A stretch of 64,000 nucleotides of DNA from Pseudomonas sp. PD9R (GCF_019200975.1 NZ_JAHTMR010000021.1:20266-84265), one strand, 5' to 3'; positions 1-9,194 are shown, counted from the first letter of the stretch. Numbers and translations: made by a program. Notes: generated by a model from the sequence alone, not told the origin.

Positions 1-419
1 GACGCCGACAACGCTTCATACGCTGCAATACCACTGGCCCACAGCGTGTCGCCGCCAAATTCCGGCAGCAGCTTGGCGCTCAGCACCGCGCCCATGGCCG
101 GGGTCGGCAGGAAGGTCACGTCGGTGTGCCAGATCGCGTTGTCGCGCACGTCGGTGACGGCCGTATCGAGGATCAGCACTTCAGGTTGTTCCGGCACATT
201 GGGGTAAATCGGATGAATGTGCAGGTCGCCAAAATTGGCGGCGAAACGCGCCTGTTGCTGCGGCGTGATCGGCTGGTCACGGAAGAACAGCACCTGATGC
301 TTGAGCAGCGCTTGCTCGATGGCATCGCGTTGTTCGAGGGTCAGCGGCTGGCTGATGTCGACGCCGCTGATTTGCGCGCCGAGGGCGAAACTTAAGGGGA
401 CGATGGTCAGGTGGCTCAT
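1..419 (-). CDS. tauD: Taurine dioxygenase TauD, partial (3' end beyond window)
   Basis: TauD is a cytoplasmic Fe(II)/2-oxoglutarate oxygenase that hydroxylates taurine, which then releases sulfite and aminoacetaldehyde as a sulfur source. About 139 N-terminal residues are visible, starting MSHLTIVPLSFALGAQISG. The first two iron ligands of the facial triad are in 'IWHTDVTF' (His98, Asp100). The distal His and the 2OG-binding Arg lie outside the window. It is the last gene of tauABCD on the minus strand, separated from tauC by a REP hairpin. The ATG is at 419. Confidence 0.93.
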   Translation of the reverse strand, partial: MSHLTIVPLSFALGAQISGVDISQPLTLEQRDAIEQALLKHQVLFFRDQPITPQQQARFAANFGDLHIHPIYPNVPEQPEVLILDTAVTDVRDNAIWHTDVTFLPTPAMGAVLSAKLLPEFGGDTLWASGIAAYEALSA

Positions 420-472
420 GGTGGTTCTCTTAAATTTTGGGTGTCGTACATGAACGTTGTGAACGACACCGC

Positions 473-579
473 CCCTGTAGGAGCTGTCGAGTGAAACGAG
501 GCTGCGATCTTTTGATGTTGTTTTTAGAGAGCAAGATCAAAAGATCGCAGCCTCGTTTCACTCGACAGCTCCTACAGGG
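473..579. repeat. Perfect 44-bp inverted repeat (REP doublet), variant core
   Basis: Arms 473-516 and 536-579 are perfect reverse complements around a 19-nt loop. The outer part (CCCTGTAGGAGCTG) and inner part (GGCTGCGATCTTTTGAT) match the other REP doublets in this window, but the middle reads TCGAGTGAAACGA instead of the usual CCGAAGG or CCGCAGG. It lies between tauC and tauD and may act as an mRNA stabiliser or attenuator. Confidence 0.9.
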
Positions 580-610
580 TTGATCCAAATAAAGGGGCAA
601 TCCAAATGCT

Positions 611-1444
611 TCAGTGCGCCTGGCCGTGCCACGGCACACATTTACGTTGCAGGGCGCGCAAGCCCATTTCCATGGCGAAGGCGATCAGCGCGATGACCAG
701 AATCCCCAGCACCACCACATCGGTGACCAGGAACTGCGCAGCCGACTGCACCATGAAGCCCAAGCCACTGGTGGCAGCGATCAGTTCGGCGGCAACCAGC
801 GTCGACCAGCCGACGCCCAGGCCAATGCGCACACCGGTCAGAATATCCGGCAAGGCACTCGGCAGAATCACATGGCGAATCAACTGGGCGCGGGTTGCAC
901 CCAACGACTGCGCGGCGCGCAATTTGGCCGGGTCGACAGTGCGCACGCCGGTGGCGGTGGCGATGGCAATCGGGGCAAAAATCGCCAGATAGATCAGCAA
1001 GACTTTCGACAGCTCACCGATGCCGCACCAGATCACGATCAACGGCAGATAGGCCAGCGGTGGAATCGGGCGGTAGAACTCGATCAGCGGATCGAGAATG
1101 CCGCGCGCGATGCGGTTGTGACCGATGGCGATGCCCACCGGAACGGCGGTCAGCACGGCAAAGCCGAGGCCAAGACCGATGCGGCCGAGGCTCGCGCCCA
1201 GGTGCTGCCACAGCGTCGAATCCATGTAACCGCTGGTCGCCAGCAGCCAGCCTTTTTGCAGCACGGCGGACGGTGGCGGCAGGAACAACGGTTCGATTAA
1301 ACCGGTGGCGGTGACAGCCCACCAAATGGCTACGAGCGCGACCAGCGTCAGTACGCTGATCCAGCGCGTGCTCAAGCTGCGCCGGACCGGGATCACTGTC
1401 GAACCGGTTTTCACTGCGACGGCCGGAATTTCATAGCTGCTCAT
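611..1444 (-). CDS. tauC: Taurine ABC transporter permease TauC
   Basis: 277-aa inner-membrane permease of the binding-protein-dependent (SsuC/TauC) type, forming the taurine channel with TauA and TauB. It has several hydrophobic helices (first near residues 29-50) and the ATPase-contacting loop around 'AAQSLGATRAQLIRHVILP'. The start ATG at 1444 overlaps the tauB stop by 4 bases (ATGA), indicating translational coupling. Confidence 0.94.
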   Translation of the reverse strand: MSSYEIPAVAVKTGSTVIPVRRSLSTRWISVLTLVALVAIWWAVTATGLIEPLFLPPPSAVLQKGWLLATSGYMDSTLWQHLGASLGRIGLGLGFAVLTAVPVGIAIGHNRIARGILDPLIEFYRPIPPLAYLPLIVIWCGIGELSKVLLIYLAIFAPIAIATATGVRTVDPAKLRAAQSLGATRAQLIRHVILPSALPDILTGVRIGLGVGWSTLVAAELIAATSGLGFMVQSAAQFLVTDVVVLGILVIALIAFAMEMGLRALQRKCVPWHGQAH

Positions 1445-2235
1445 GCGCGCTCCTGCCGCTGGGCGGCGCTGCGTTGGGAGAACACTTTGGCAAGTACGTG
1501 TTCGCGGGTTTCGATGAAACGCGGGTCGGACTTGATTGCCCGAGCCGACTCGCCAGCGGCGTAACGCTGACCGAAATCCAGGCTCAAGCGTTCGACGATT
1601 TGCCCTGGATTAGGTGCCAGCAAAATCAGGTCGGTGGCGAGGAATACCGCTTCTTCGATGTCGTGGGTAATCAGGAACACCGGTTTGGCGGTGCGTCGCC
1701 AGACTTGCAGCAGCAGCTCCTGCATCTGTTCGCGGGTGAAGGCATCGAGGGCGCCGAAGGGTTCGTCCATCAGCAACACTCGTGGGTCGGCAGCGAGGGC
1801 GCGGGCCAGGCCAACACGTTGTTTCTGGCCGCCGGAGAGTTGCCAGATCCGACGCTGTTCAAATCCCGAGAGGTCCACCAGCGCAAGCATTTCCCGAGCG
1901 CGGATTTCGCGTTTGTCCCGAGCAATGCCGGCCAGTTCCAGGCCGAAACCGACGTTGGCCAACACGTCCTGCCAAGGCAGCAGAGCGTCGTCCTGGAACA
2001 CTACACCGCGCTCGGCACTCGGGCCTTTGACCGGCACGCCATCAAGAGTGATGCGCCCGGCACTGGGCTCGACGAAACCGGCAATCAGGTTCAACAGCGA
2101 TGTCTTGCCACTGCCGGACGGGCCGAGGGCGACCAGCAATTGCTGGGGCCCAAGGCTCAGGGAAATATCCGCCAGCACAGGTTCTGCTGCACCGGGGTAC
2201 TGTGCGCTGATGCGCTCCAGCTGTAGCAAGGCCAT
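1441..2235 (-). CDS. tauB: Taurine ABC transporter ATP-binding protein TauB
   Basis: 264-aa ATPase that energises taurine import on the cytoplasmic face. Walker A is GPSGSGKTS (residues 38-46), with a Q-loop 'FQDDALLPW', the ABC signature LSGGQKQR and Walker B VLLMDEPFGALD, followed by the switch His in ITHD. It sits between tauA (16-base gap) and tauC (4-base overlap). The order A-B-C-D is the usual Pseudomonas and E. coli arrangement. Confidence 0.95.
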   Translation of the reverse strand: MALLQLERISAQYPGAAEPVLADISLSLGPQQLLVALGPSGSGKTSLLNLIAGFVEPSAGRITLDGVPVKGPSAERGVVFQDDALLPWQDVLANVGFGLELAGIARDKREIRAREMLALVDLSGFEQRRIWQLSGGQKQRVGLARALAADPRVLLMDEPFGALDAFTREQMQELLLQVWRRTAKPVFLITHDIEEAVFLATDLILLAPNPGQIVERLSLDFGQRYAAGESARAIKSDPRFIETREHVLAKVFSQRSAAQRQERA

Positions 2236-2251
2236 CGCGGTTAACTCCCGA

Positions 2252-3229
2252 TCAGTTGGTGATGAATTTGGCGCTGACGTACGGTGCGTAGTCCGGCAGC
2301 ACAGCCTCGACCTTGCCTTGCTCCTTGAGGAATGCGGCGGTGTCGGTGATGGCTTTGGTGGTCGGTGCGCCGAGGGTGATCACCTGATCAGCCGCCAGCG
2401 GATAAACGTTGCCTTGCAGCAGCAGCGGAATGTCGCTGGCCTTGGCGCCGGACAGTTTCACCAGCTTGTCGACGTTGCCTTGGTTGGCGAGCCAGGCTTT
2501 CGGGTCTTTGCGGTAGTCGGCGTAAGCATCCAGGGTCACTTTGGCGAACGCGGTGACGATTTCCGGGTGCTTCTCGGCGAAGTCTTTACGCACGATCCAG
2601 GCATCGAAAGTCGGCGCGCCGAACTTGGCCAGTTCGCCGGAGGTGATCAGCACTTTGCCGTTTTCCTTGGCCACGCCGAGCGCCGGGTCCCAAACGTAGG
2701 TGGCATCGATGTCACCGCGTTTCCACGCGGCGATGATGGCTGGCGGGGCGAGGTTGAGGACGGTGACTTTCGACGGGTCGATGTTCCAGTGCTTCAGCGC
2801 GGCCAGCAGGCTGTAATGTCCGGTGGACACGAACGGCACGGCGATTTTCTTGCCGATCAAATCTTGTGGCGTCTTGATCCCGGAGCCGTCGCGAGCGACC
2901 AGGGCTTCGGCAGCGCCGATCTGAGTGGCGATGAGGAAGGTTTCCACCGGGACTTTGCGGGTGATGGCTGCGGTCAGAGGGCTGGAACCGAGGTAGCCGA
3001 TCTGTACGTCGCCGGAGGCGATGGCGGCGATGATGTCGGCACCGTTGTCGAATTTGCGCCAGTCGATTTTGGCGTTGGTGGCTTTTTCGTAAGCACCGTC
3101 GGCCTGGGCGACTTTGGCCGGGTCAACGGTGGTCTGGTAGGCGACGGTTACGTCGGCTGCCTGGGCAAAGAAGCTTGCTGCGGCCAGCGATGCGGCCGCC
3201 AGCAGGCGAAGAGGGAAATGCAGTTTCAT
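2252..3229 (-). CDS. tauA: Taurine ABC transporter periplasmic binding protein TauA
   Basis: 325-aa periplasmic binding protein with a clear signal peptide (MKLHFPLRLLAAASLAAASFF, cleaved near AQA-AD). The mature start VTVAYQTTVDPAKVAQADG and the segments 'WRKFDNGADI' and 'GDVQIGYLGSSPLTAA' are typical of TauA and of the sulfonate-binding family. First gene of the operon. Family knowledge suggests sulfate-starvation control (CysB or a Cbl-like regulator), and a 10-bp inverted repeat lies upstream. Confidence 0.95.
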   Translation of the reverse strand: MKLHFPLRLLAAASLAAASFFAQAADVTVAYQTTVDPAKVAQADGAYEKATNAKIDWRKFDNGADIIAAIASGDVQIGYLGSSPLTAAITRKVPVETFLIATQIGAAEALVARDGSGIKTPQDLIGKKIAVPFVSTGHYSLLAALKHWNIDPSKVTVLNLAPPAIIAAWKRGDIDATYVWDPALGVAKENGKVLITSGELAKFGAPTFDAWIVRKDFAEKHPEIVTAFAKVTLDAYADYRKDPKAWLANQGNVDKLVKLSGAKASDIPLLLQGNVYPLAADQVITLGAPTTKAITDTAAFLKEQGKVEAVLPDYAPYVSAKFITN

Positions 3230-3289
3230 CGAGGAAGCTCCTTGTCAGGCGACCGAGAGTCGGCGTGAAAGGAGACTAAATGATATAAG

Positions 3290-3318
3290 AATTCGAAAAT
3301 AAATAACTTTTTCGAATT
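3290..3318. promoter_or_regulatory. Inverted repeat upstream of tauA, possible operator
   Basis: AATTCGAAAA (3290-3299) and TTTTCGAATT (3309-3318) form a perfect 10-bp inverted repeat with a 9-nt AT-rich spacer, 61 bases upstream of the tauA start. It lies in the most AT-rich stretch of this segment. It could be a regulator site for the tau operon; which protein binds is not visible. Confidence 0.5.
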
Positions 3319-3350
3319 AGCTTATTAGATAAGATTTTTGAAGATCAAAA

Positions 3351-3420
3351 GATCGCAGCCTTCGGCAGCTCCTGCTGGGTGAATACAAATCCCGTTTAGG
3401 AGCTGCCGAAGGCTGCGATC
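3351..3420. repeat. REP doublet hairpin
   Basis: GATCGCAGCCTTCGGCAGCT-CCT (3351-3373) pairs perfectly with 3398-3420. The U-run after 3420 lies just beyond the gshA stop on the opposite strand, between tauA and gshA, which diverge from this site only in the sense that both are minus-strand genes. Confidence 0.9.
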
Positions 3421-3436
3421 TTTTTATAGACGATGA

Positions 3437-5020
3437 TTAGTTGCTGATCGCCAGAATACTGGCCTGGTACGACCCGACAAACACATCGAAATCGCCAACT
3501 TCGTTCTGTTCCAGCTCAGACTGCTGAGCCAGCGACGAACGCGCCAGTTCTTCAAACTTGGCCTGTTCCTCCGCTGCCAACGGCTCGCTACGGAAAAACT
3601 CCGCATGGGCGCGGCTCTGGCGCAGGGAGAACTGGACAAAGCTTTCCTTGTGCTCGGCCATGGCTGCCAGCACCTGGGCCGAGGGCGTCAGGGACGGGTC
3701 CTTGACCTTGGCAAGCTGAGCGTCCAACGCCTTGCTGTGCGTATCACCGCCATGGCTTTGATCCAGCAGCGCGGCCAGTGGTGCGATGTTTTCCAGCAAT
3801 TGGCCAGCCCACTCTTTCAGGTCCACCAGCTGACCGTCGCGTTGTAGTTGCAGGCCCGGACGGCGACCCTCCTTGACCACGCTGAGAAAGTTCGAAGTCG
3901 CGTTGTTGCAAGTGGTGTTGGTCAGCAGCGGGCTGTCATTCAGCGCGCAGAACAGCAGGAACGCGTCGAGGAAGCGCGACTCGGTGATGTCGATACCGGT
4001 CGGCAAGAACGGGTTGATGTCCAGGCAGCGTACTTCGACGTACTGGATGCCACGGGCCATCAGCGCCTGAATCGGCCGCTCGCCGGTGTAGGTCACGCGC
4101 TTCGGGCGGATGTTGGAGTAGTACTCGTTTTCGATCTGCAGGATGTTGGTGTTGAGCTGAACCCACTCTCCGTCCTTGTGGGTGCCGACTTCGACATACG
4201 GCGCGTACGGCGTGGCCACCGCTTTGCGCAGGCTGTCGATGTAGCTGCCAAGATCGTTGTAGCACGGGGTCAGGCCCGCCTGGGCGTTACTCTGGTAACC
4301 CAGGTCGCTCATGCGCAGGCTGGTGGCGTACGGCAGATACAAGGTGTCCGGGTCCAGCTGTTCCAACTGGTGCGAACGGCCGCGCAGGAAACCCGCGTCC
4401 AGCGCCGGCGACGCGCCGAACAGGTACATCAGCAGCCAGCTGTAGCGGCGGAAGTTGCGGATCAGCGCGATATAGGCAAACGACTGGAAGTCGCGATCGG
4501 TGCCGACAAAGCCCTCGGCCTGCTTGAGCAGCGGCCAGAGTTTTTCCGGCAGGGAAAAGTTGTAGTGAATCCCGGCGATGCACTGCATGGTCTTGCCGTA
4601 ACGCAGGGCCAAACCCTTGCGATAGACATACTTGAGCTGACCGATGTTGGACGTGCCGTAATAGGCAATCGGGATATCTTCCTCGGCCGGCAACGGGCAC
4701 GGCATCGATGGACTCCACAGGTACTCGTTGCCGAGCTTGCTGTAGGCAAAGCGGTGAATCTTGTCCAGGCTCGCCAGAGTGTCCGCCGGGTTGGGCAGGG
4801 CCGGAGTGATGAACTCCAGCAGCGACTCGGAATAGTCGGTGGTGATCTGTTCGTTGGTCAGCGCGGAACCCAATTCTTCCGGGTGCGGCGTTTGCGCCAG
4901 GCGACCTTCATCGGTCACGCGCAGGCATTCACGTTCGATGCCGTGAAGGCACTGTTCGAGCAGAGAGAGGTTAGCGCGCTCGCCGAGCAGAGCCAGGCGG
5001 CGGTTGAGAAGTTCGCTCAA
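3437..5020 (-). CDS. gshA: Glutamate-cysteine ligase GshA
   Basis: Catalyses the ATP-dependent first step of glutathione synthesis (gamma-glutamylcysteine) in the cytoplasm. About 527 aa, the usual length for the gammaproteobacterial GshA family. Recognisable segments include 'CLHGIERECLRV', 'NEQITTDYSESLLEFITP', 'YGKTMQCIAGIHYNFS' and 'YVEVRCLDINPF'. I chose the TTG at 5020 because AAGGA lies 6 bases before it. A GTG at 5035 would add five residues but has no good ribosome site. Monocistronic, with REP hairpins on both sides. Confidence 0.95.
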   Translation of the reverse strand: MSELLNRRLALLGERANLSLLEQCLHGIERECLRVTDEGRLAQTPHPEELGSALTNEQITTDYSESLLEFITPALPNPADTLASLDKIHRFAYSKLGNEYLWSPSMPCPLPAEEDIPIAYYGTSNIGQLKYVYRKGLALRYGKTMQCIAGIHYNFSLPEKLWPLLKQAEGFVGTDRDFQSFAYIALIRNFRRYSWLLMYLFGASPALDAGFLRGRSHQLEQLDPDTLYLPYATSLRMSDLGYQSNAQAGLTPCYNDLGSYIDSLRKAVATPYAPYVEVGTHKDGEWVQLNTNILQIENEYYSNIRPKRVTYTGERPIQALMARGIQYVEVRCLDINPFLPTGIDITESRFLDAFLLFCALNDSPLLTNTTCNNATSNFLSVVKEGRRPGLQLQRDGQLVDLKEWAGQLLENIAPLAALLDQSHGGDTHSKALDAQLAKVKDPSLTPSAQVLAAMAEHKESFVQFSLRQSRAHAEFFRSEPLAAEEQAKFEELARSSLAQQSELEQNEVGDFDVFVGSYQASILAISN

Positions 5021-5139
5021 GTTGGATTCCTTCACGCGTCAGTCGCCCCAATATGGGGGTGGGCAAGACGGTCTACAAGGGTGAAGTTGAAACTGGCGTT
5101 TTCGCCTGGTTTTTAGAGCCGCACAGCCATGCACAAACC

Positions 5140-5230
5140 CCTGTAGGAGCTGCCGCAGGCTGCGATCTTTTGATCTTGCTTTTGAAAAAAACAAAATCAA
5201 AAGATCGCAGCCTGCGGCAGCTCCTACAGG
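5140..5230. repeat. REP doublet hairpin
   Basis: Perfect 35-bp arms (5140-5174 and 5196-5230) with a 21-nt loop. This copy has the CCGCAGG core. It lies between the thioesterase gene and gshA. Confidence 0.92.
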
Positions 5231-5270
5231 TTTCGTTGCGTGGAAATTAACCCAAATCGATGACTTCTAG

Positions 5271-5654
5271 CTACAGGACAGCGAACGTGCCTTGCGCTTT
5301 TGCGACCAGTTTGTCTCCTTGCATCACGTCGGCTTCAACCACCAAGGTGCGGCGACCCGGGTGGATCACTCGGGCCGTGCACATCACCTCACCGTCCGAG
5401 ACGGCGCGGATGTAGTTGATCTTGCACTCGATGGTCGCGCTCTGCTGGTCAAAGCCATGGGTGCTGGAACAGGCCAGCCCCATCGCAATGTCTACCAGAC
5501 TGAACAAAGCCCCGCCGTGCAGCTTGCCGCCACGGTTGCGCAGTTCTGGTTCCAGCGCCAGGGCGACTTGCGCCACCCCGGTTTCCAAACTGTGCAAGCG
5601 GCACCCCAGCAGCTTGAAAAACGCGCTTTCGGTCAAGCCGGCCGGGATGTCCAT
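5271..5654 (-). CDS. PaaI-family hotdog thioesterase
   Basis: 127-aa single hotdog domain. The hallmark is 'RGGKLHGGALFSLVDIAMGLAC' (the HGG...D motif binding the thioester), followed by 'IECKINYIRAVSDGEV'. Proteins of this family hydrolyse acyl- or aryl-CoA thioesters; the substrate here cannot be read from sequence. The start overlaps the tex stop by one base, so it is probably co-transcribed with tex. Confidence 0.85.
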   Translation of the reverse strand: MDIPAGLTESAFFKLLGCRLHSLETGVAQVALALEPELRNRGGKLHGGALFSLVDIAMGLACSSTHGFDQQSATIECKINYIRAVSDGEVMCTARVIHPGRRTLVVEADVMQGDKLVAKAQGTFAVL

Positions 5655-7978
5655 CAGCGTTTCTTCAACTGCTTGGCGTTGGCGAACAGCGAAGCCATGG
5701 CGTTGTTGCTCGGGGCCGGAGCCGTGGTTTCCTTGCGCGGTGCAGTGTTCTGGGACTGGCGCGGTGCCGAACCCGGACGTGCACCACGGGCACCGTCGAT
5801 TTTCTCGCCCGGCGTGTCGCTCATGCGCATCGACAGGCCCACGCGTTTACGCGGAATGTCGATTTCCATGACCTTCACCTTGACCACATCACCGGCCTTC
5901 ACCGCTTCACGCGGATCTTTGATGAACTTCTCCGAAAGCGCCGAGATGTGCACCAAACCGTCCTGATGCACGCCGATGTCGACGAACGCGCCGAAGTTGG
6001 TCACGTTGGTCACCACGCCTTCGAGGATCATGCCCAGTTGCAGGTCCTTGAGGTCTTCGACGCCTTCCTGGAACTCGGCAGTCTTGAACTCGGGACGCGG
6101 GTCGCGACCGGGTTTTTCGAGCTCTTGCAGAATGTCGGTGACCGTCGGCAGACCGAATGTTTCGTCGGTGTACTTCTTCGGGTCCAAGCGCTTGAGGAAG
6201 CTTGCGTCGCCGATCAGCGAGCGAATGTCACGGTCCGTTTCAGCGGCGATGCGCTGCACCAGCGGATAGGCCTCCGGGTGAACGGCGGACGAATCCAGCG
6301 GGTTCTCACCGTTCATGACGCGAAGGAAACCGGCGGCTTGTTCGAAGGTCTTTTCACCCAGACGCGCGACTTTCTTCAGCGCCGCGCGGGTTTTGAACGC
6401 GCCGTGCTCGTCGCGGTGACTGACAATGTTCTGTGCCAGTGTTGCGTTGAGGCCGGAGATGCGCGCCAGCAGCGCCACGGAGGCAGTGTTCACATCCACG
6501 CCAACGGCGTTCACGCAGTCTTCGACCACAGCGTCGAGGCCACGAGCCAGTTTCAATTGCGACACGTCGTGCTGGTATTGGCCGACACCGATGGATTTCG
6601 GATCGATCTTCACCAGTTCGGCCAACGGGTCTTGCAGGCGACGGGCAATCGACACCGCGCCACGGATCGACACGTCGAGGTCCGGGAATTCCTTGGAAGC
6701 CAGTTCCGATGCCGAGTAAACCGATGCGCCGGCCTCGGAGACCATGACTTTGGTCATCTTCATTGCTGGGTATTTTTTGATCAGCTCGGCAGCCAGTTTG
6801 TCGGTTTCACGGCTGGCGGTGCCGTTGCCGATGGCAATCAGGTCGACCGCGTGCTTGGCGCACAGGGCGGCAAGAATCGCGAGGGTCTGGTCCCACTTGT
6901 TGTGCGGTACGTGCGGGTAAACCGTCGCGTGATCCAGCAGCTTGCCAGTGGAGTCGACCACGGCGACCTTGCAACCGGTGCGCAGGCCCGGGTCGAGGCC
7001 CAGGGTGGCGCGCGGACCGGCCGGGGCCGACAGCAACAAGTCGTGCAGGTTGTGTGCGAAGACATTGATGGCTTCGGTTTCCGCGCCATCGCGCAGTTCG
7101 CCCAGCAGGTCGGTTTCCAGATGGGTGTAGAGCTTGACCTTCCAGGTCCAGCGCACCACTTCCCCCAGCCATTTGTCGGCGGCGCGGTTCTGATTCTGGA
7201 TGCCGAATTGCTGGCCGATCATGCCTTCGCACGGGTGCATGGTGCCCGGCAGCTCGTCGCCGACTTTCAGCGCGGAGCTGAGAATGCCTTCGTTACGACC
7301 ACGGAAAATCGCCAGGGCGCGGTGCGACGGCATGCTTTTCAGCGGTTCGTCGTGTTCGAAGTAGTCGCGGAACTTGGCGCCTTCCTCTTCCTTGCCGGCA
7401 ATCACGCGGGCACTGAGGGTGGCTTCCTGCTTGAGGTAGCTGCGCAGCTTGTCCAGCAGGCCGGCGTCTTCTGCGAAGCGTTCCATCAGGATGTACTTGG
7501 CGCCTTCGAGGGCCGCCTTTACATCGGCCACGCCTTTTTCGGCATCGACGAAGCGTGCAGCTTCAGCGTCCGGCGTCAGGCTCGGGTCGTTGAACAAGCC
7601 GTCAGCCAAGTCGCCGAGGCCGGCTTCCAGTGCAATCTGGCCCTTGGTGCGGCGCTTTTGCTTGTACGGCAGGTACAAATCTTCGAGGCGGGTCTTGGTG
7701 TCGGCGAGTTTGATATCGCGTTCCAGTTGCGGGGTCAGCTTGCCTTGCTCCTGGATGCTGGCCAGGATGCTGATGCGCCGTTCGTCGAGTTCTCGCAGGT
7801 AGCGCAGACGCTCTTCCAGATGACGCAACTGAATGTCATCGAGGCTGCCGGTCACTTCTTTCCGGTAACGGGCGATGAAGGGCACCGTGGAGCCTTCATC
7901 GAGTAGCGCGACGGCCGCTTCGACCTGTTGTGGGCGGACGCCGAGTTCCTCGGCGATGCGGCTGTTGATGCTGTCCAT
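5654..7978 (-). CDS. tex: Tex, S1 RNA-binding transcription accessory protein
   Basis: 774-aa cytoplasmic nucleic-acid-binding protein linked in other bacteria to transcription fidelity and toxin gene expression. Domains in order: helical N-terminal region (about 1-190), YqgF/RNase H-like domain beginning near 'TLGLDPGLRTGCKVAVVD', helix-hairpin-helix region ('VNTASVALLARISGLN'), and an S1 domain near residues 650-720 ('GVVTNVTNFGAFVDIGVHQD'). A basic, low-complexity tail ends AKQLKKR. The start at 7978 (MDSINSRIAEELG) follows AGGTGG; the upstream ATG at 7993 would add MSGGF with no better site. Confidence 0.95.
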   Translation of the reverse strand: MDSINSRIAEELGVRPQQVEAAVALLDEGSTVPFIARYRKEVTGSLDDIQLRHLEERLRYLRELDERRISILASIQEQGKLTPQLERDIKLADTKTRLEDLYLPYKQKRRTKGQIALEAGLGDLADGLFNDPSLTPDAEAARFVDAEKGVADVKAALEGAKYILMERFAEDAGLLDKLRSYLKQEATLSARVIAGKEEEGAKFRDYFEHDEPLKSMPSHRALAIFRGRNEGILSSALKVGDELPGTMHPCEGMIGQQFGIQNQNRAADKWLGEVVRWTWKVKLYTHLETDLLGELRDGAETEAINVFAHNLHDLLLSAPAGPRATLGLDPGLRTGCKVAVVDSTGKLLDHATVYPHVPHNKWDQTLAILAALCAKHAVDLIAIGNGTASRETDKLAAELIKKYPAMKMTKVMVSEAGASVYSASELASKEFPDLDVSIRGAVSIARRLQDPLAELVKIDPKSIGVGQYQHDVSQLKLARGLDAVVEDCVNAVGVDVNTASVALLARISGLNATLAQNIVSHRDEHGAFKTRAALKKVARLGEKTFEQAAGFLRVMNGENPLDSSAVHPEAYPLVQRIAAETDRDIRSLIGDASFLKRLDPKKYTDETFGLPTVTDILQELEKPGRDPRPEFKTAEFQEGVEDLKDLQLGMILEGVVTNVTNFGAFVDIGVHQDGLVHISALSEKFIKDPREAVKAGDVVKVKVMEIDIPRKRVGLSMRMSDTPGEKIDGARGARPGSAPRQSQNTAPRKETTAPAPSNNAMASLFANAKQLKKR

Positions 7979-8339
7979 AAAACCACCTGACAAATTGTGA
8001 AAGCAGGCTCGCAGGCGCAGAGATAGGGCCTCGGCGAGTCTGGTTGAGCGGCCTGGCCGGCGCCGCTACCTGGATCAAAAGGTATCCCGTTGACCCGTGA
8101 AATCGAACAATTACTGCCGGCACCATGAAAATAAAAAGCGGCCACCGGGCGTAATGATCAGACGTTGCCTGACACAAAAGGCCGCGCATTATAACCAGCG
8201 TTCGCCGTTCGGGGGCATCAGGGGTTGCCCGGTGCAACGGGCGGTTTTCTGGCGATAAAGGAAAAATCTGCTAACAATGCACACGGTGCGTATAACGACA
8301 GCTACGCCATAATGCGCGCCGAGATCAAAGGAGCATCCA
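7979..8339. other. Divergent tex / ompR intergenic region
   Basis: About 360 bases holding the upstream regions of tex (minus) and ompR (plus). AAAGGAG sits 8 bases before the ompR ATG. Near 8300 the sequence 'GCCATAATGCGC' could supply a -10 for ompR. No gene is supported here. Confidence 0.4.
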
Positions 8340-9080
8340 ATGAGCAGCACTGCACAAACTGCTGAAGGCGAAAAAATTCTCATCGTTGACGACGATCCAG
8401 GGCTCAGCAGCCTGCTGGAACGTTTTTTCGTCAGCAAGGGCTATCGCGCACGCGCGGTACCGAACACGGAACAAATGGACCGCCTGCTGGCGCGTGAAGT
8501 GTTCAACCTGGTCGTCCTCGACCTGATGCTGCCCGGCGAAGACGGCCTGACTGCTTGCCGCCGCCTGCGTGGCGCGAACAATCAGATTCCGATCATCATG
8601 CTGACCGCCAAGGGCGATGAGCTGAGCCGCATCAAGGGCCTGGAACTGGGCGCCGATGACTACCTGGCCAAGCCGTTCAACCCGGACGAGCTGATGGCCC
8701 GCGTCAAAGCGGTCCTGCGTCGCCAATCGGCTCCGGTGCCGGGCGCGCCGGGCAGCGAAGACGAAAGCGTGACCTTCGGTGACTATGAACTGTCGCTGGC
8801 TACCCGCGAACTCAAGCGCGGCGAAGAAGTGCACATGCTCACCACCGGTGAGTTTGCGGTGCTCAAGGCGCTGGTAATGAACGCCCGTCAGCCACTGACC
8901 CGCGACAAACTGATGAACCTGGCCCGTGGCCGCGAGTGGGATGCGCTGGAGCGTTCCATCGACGTGCAGATTTCCCGCCTGCGCCGGATGATCGAACCTG
9001 ATCCGTCCAAGCCGCGCTACATCCAGACCGTCTGGGGCGTGGGCTATGTGTTCGTTCCGGATGGCGCCGCCACCAAGTGA
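8340..9080 (+). CDS. ompR: Osmolarity response regulator OmpR
   Basis: 246-aa OmpR/PhoB-type response regulator. The receiver domain (about 15-130) contains the acidic pair 'IVDDD', the phosphoacceptor Asp61 in 'VVLDLMLPGEDG', and the conserved Lys in 'YLAKPFN'. The C-terminal winged helix (about 145-240) ends in 'RYIQTVWGVGYVFVPDG'. It pairs with the sensor encoded 114 bases downstream. In relatives OmpR controls porin and osmotic genes; the targets here are not visible. Confidence 0.95.
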   Translation: MSSTAQTAEGEKILIVDDDPGLSSLLERFFVSKGYRARAVPNTEQMDRLLAREVFNLVVLDLMLPGEDGLTACRRLRGANNQIPIIMLTAKGDELSRIKGLELGADDYLAKPFNPDELMARVKAVLRRQSAPVPGAPGSEDESVTFGDYELSLATRELKRGEEVHMLTTGEFAVLKALVMNARQPLTRDKLMNLARGREWDALERSIDVQISRLRRMIEPDPSKPRYIQTVWGVGYVFVPDGAATK

Positions 9081-9091
9081 TCGGCGATTTG

Positions 9092-9178
9092 TAGGAGCGG
9101 GTTGCGCGGGCAGCGGTTAGAAGACCTTGCCCGCAGACTCGCGATCCGCAATGTGCGAGCATCGCTCGCTCCTGCAAG
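9092..9178. repeat. Degenerate REP-like hairpin
   Basis: GTAGGAGCG at the left and CGCTCCTGC at the right bracket an imperfect stem between ompR and envZ. It is a decayed member of the GGAGCGAG...CTCGCTCC REP type. It may separate expression of the regulator and sensor genes. Confidence 0.55.
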
Positions 9179-9194
9179 TGTGTAGCGGTTATCC

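Noticed and set aside
5948..7906. Long plus-strand ORF of 652 codons opposite tex
   Set aside because: It is the antisense of tex in a GC-rich gene; the tex protein is fully recognisable and the antisense product has no family features.
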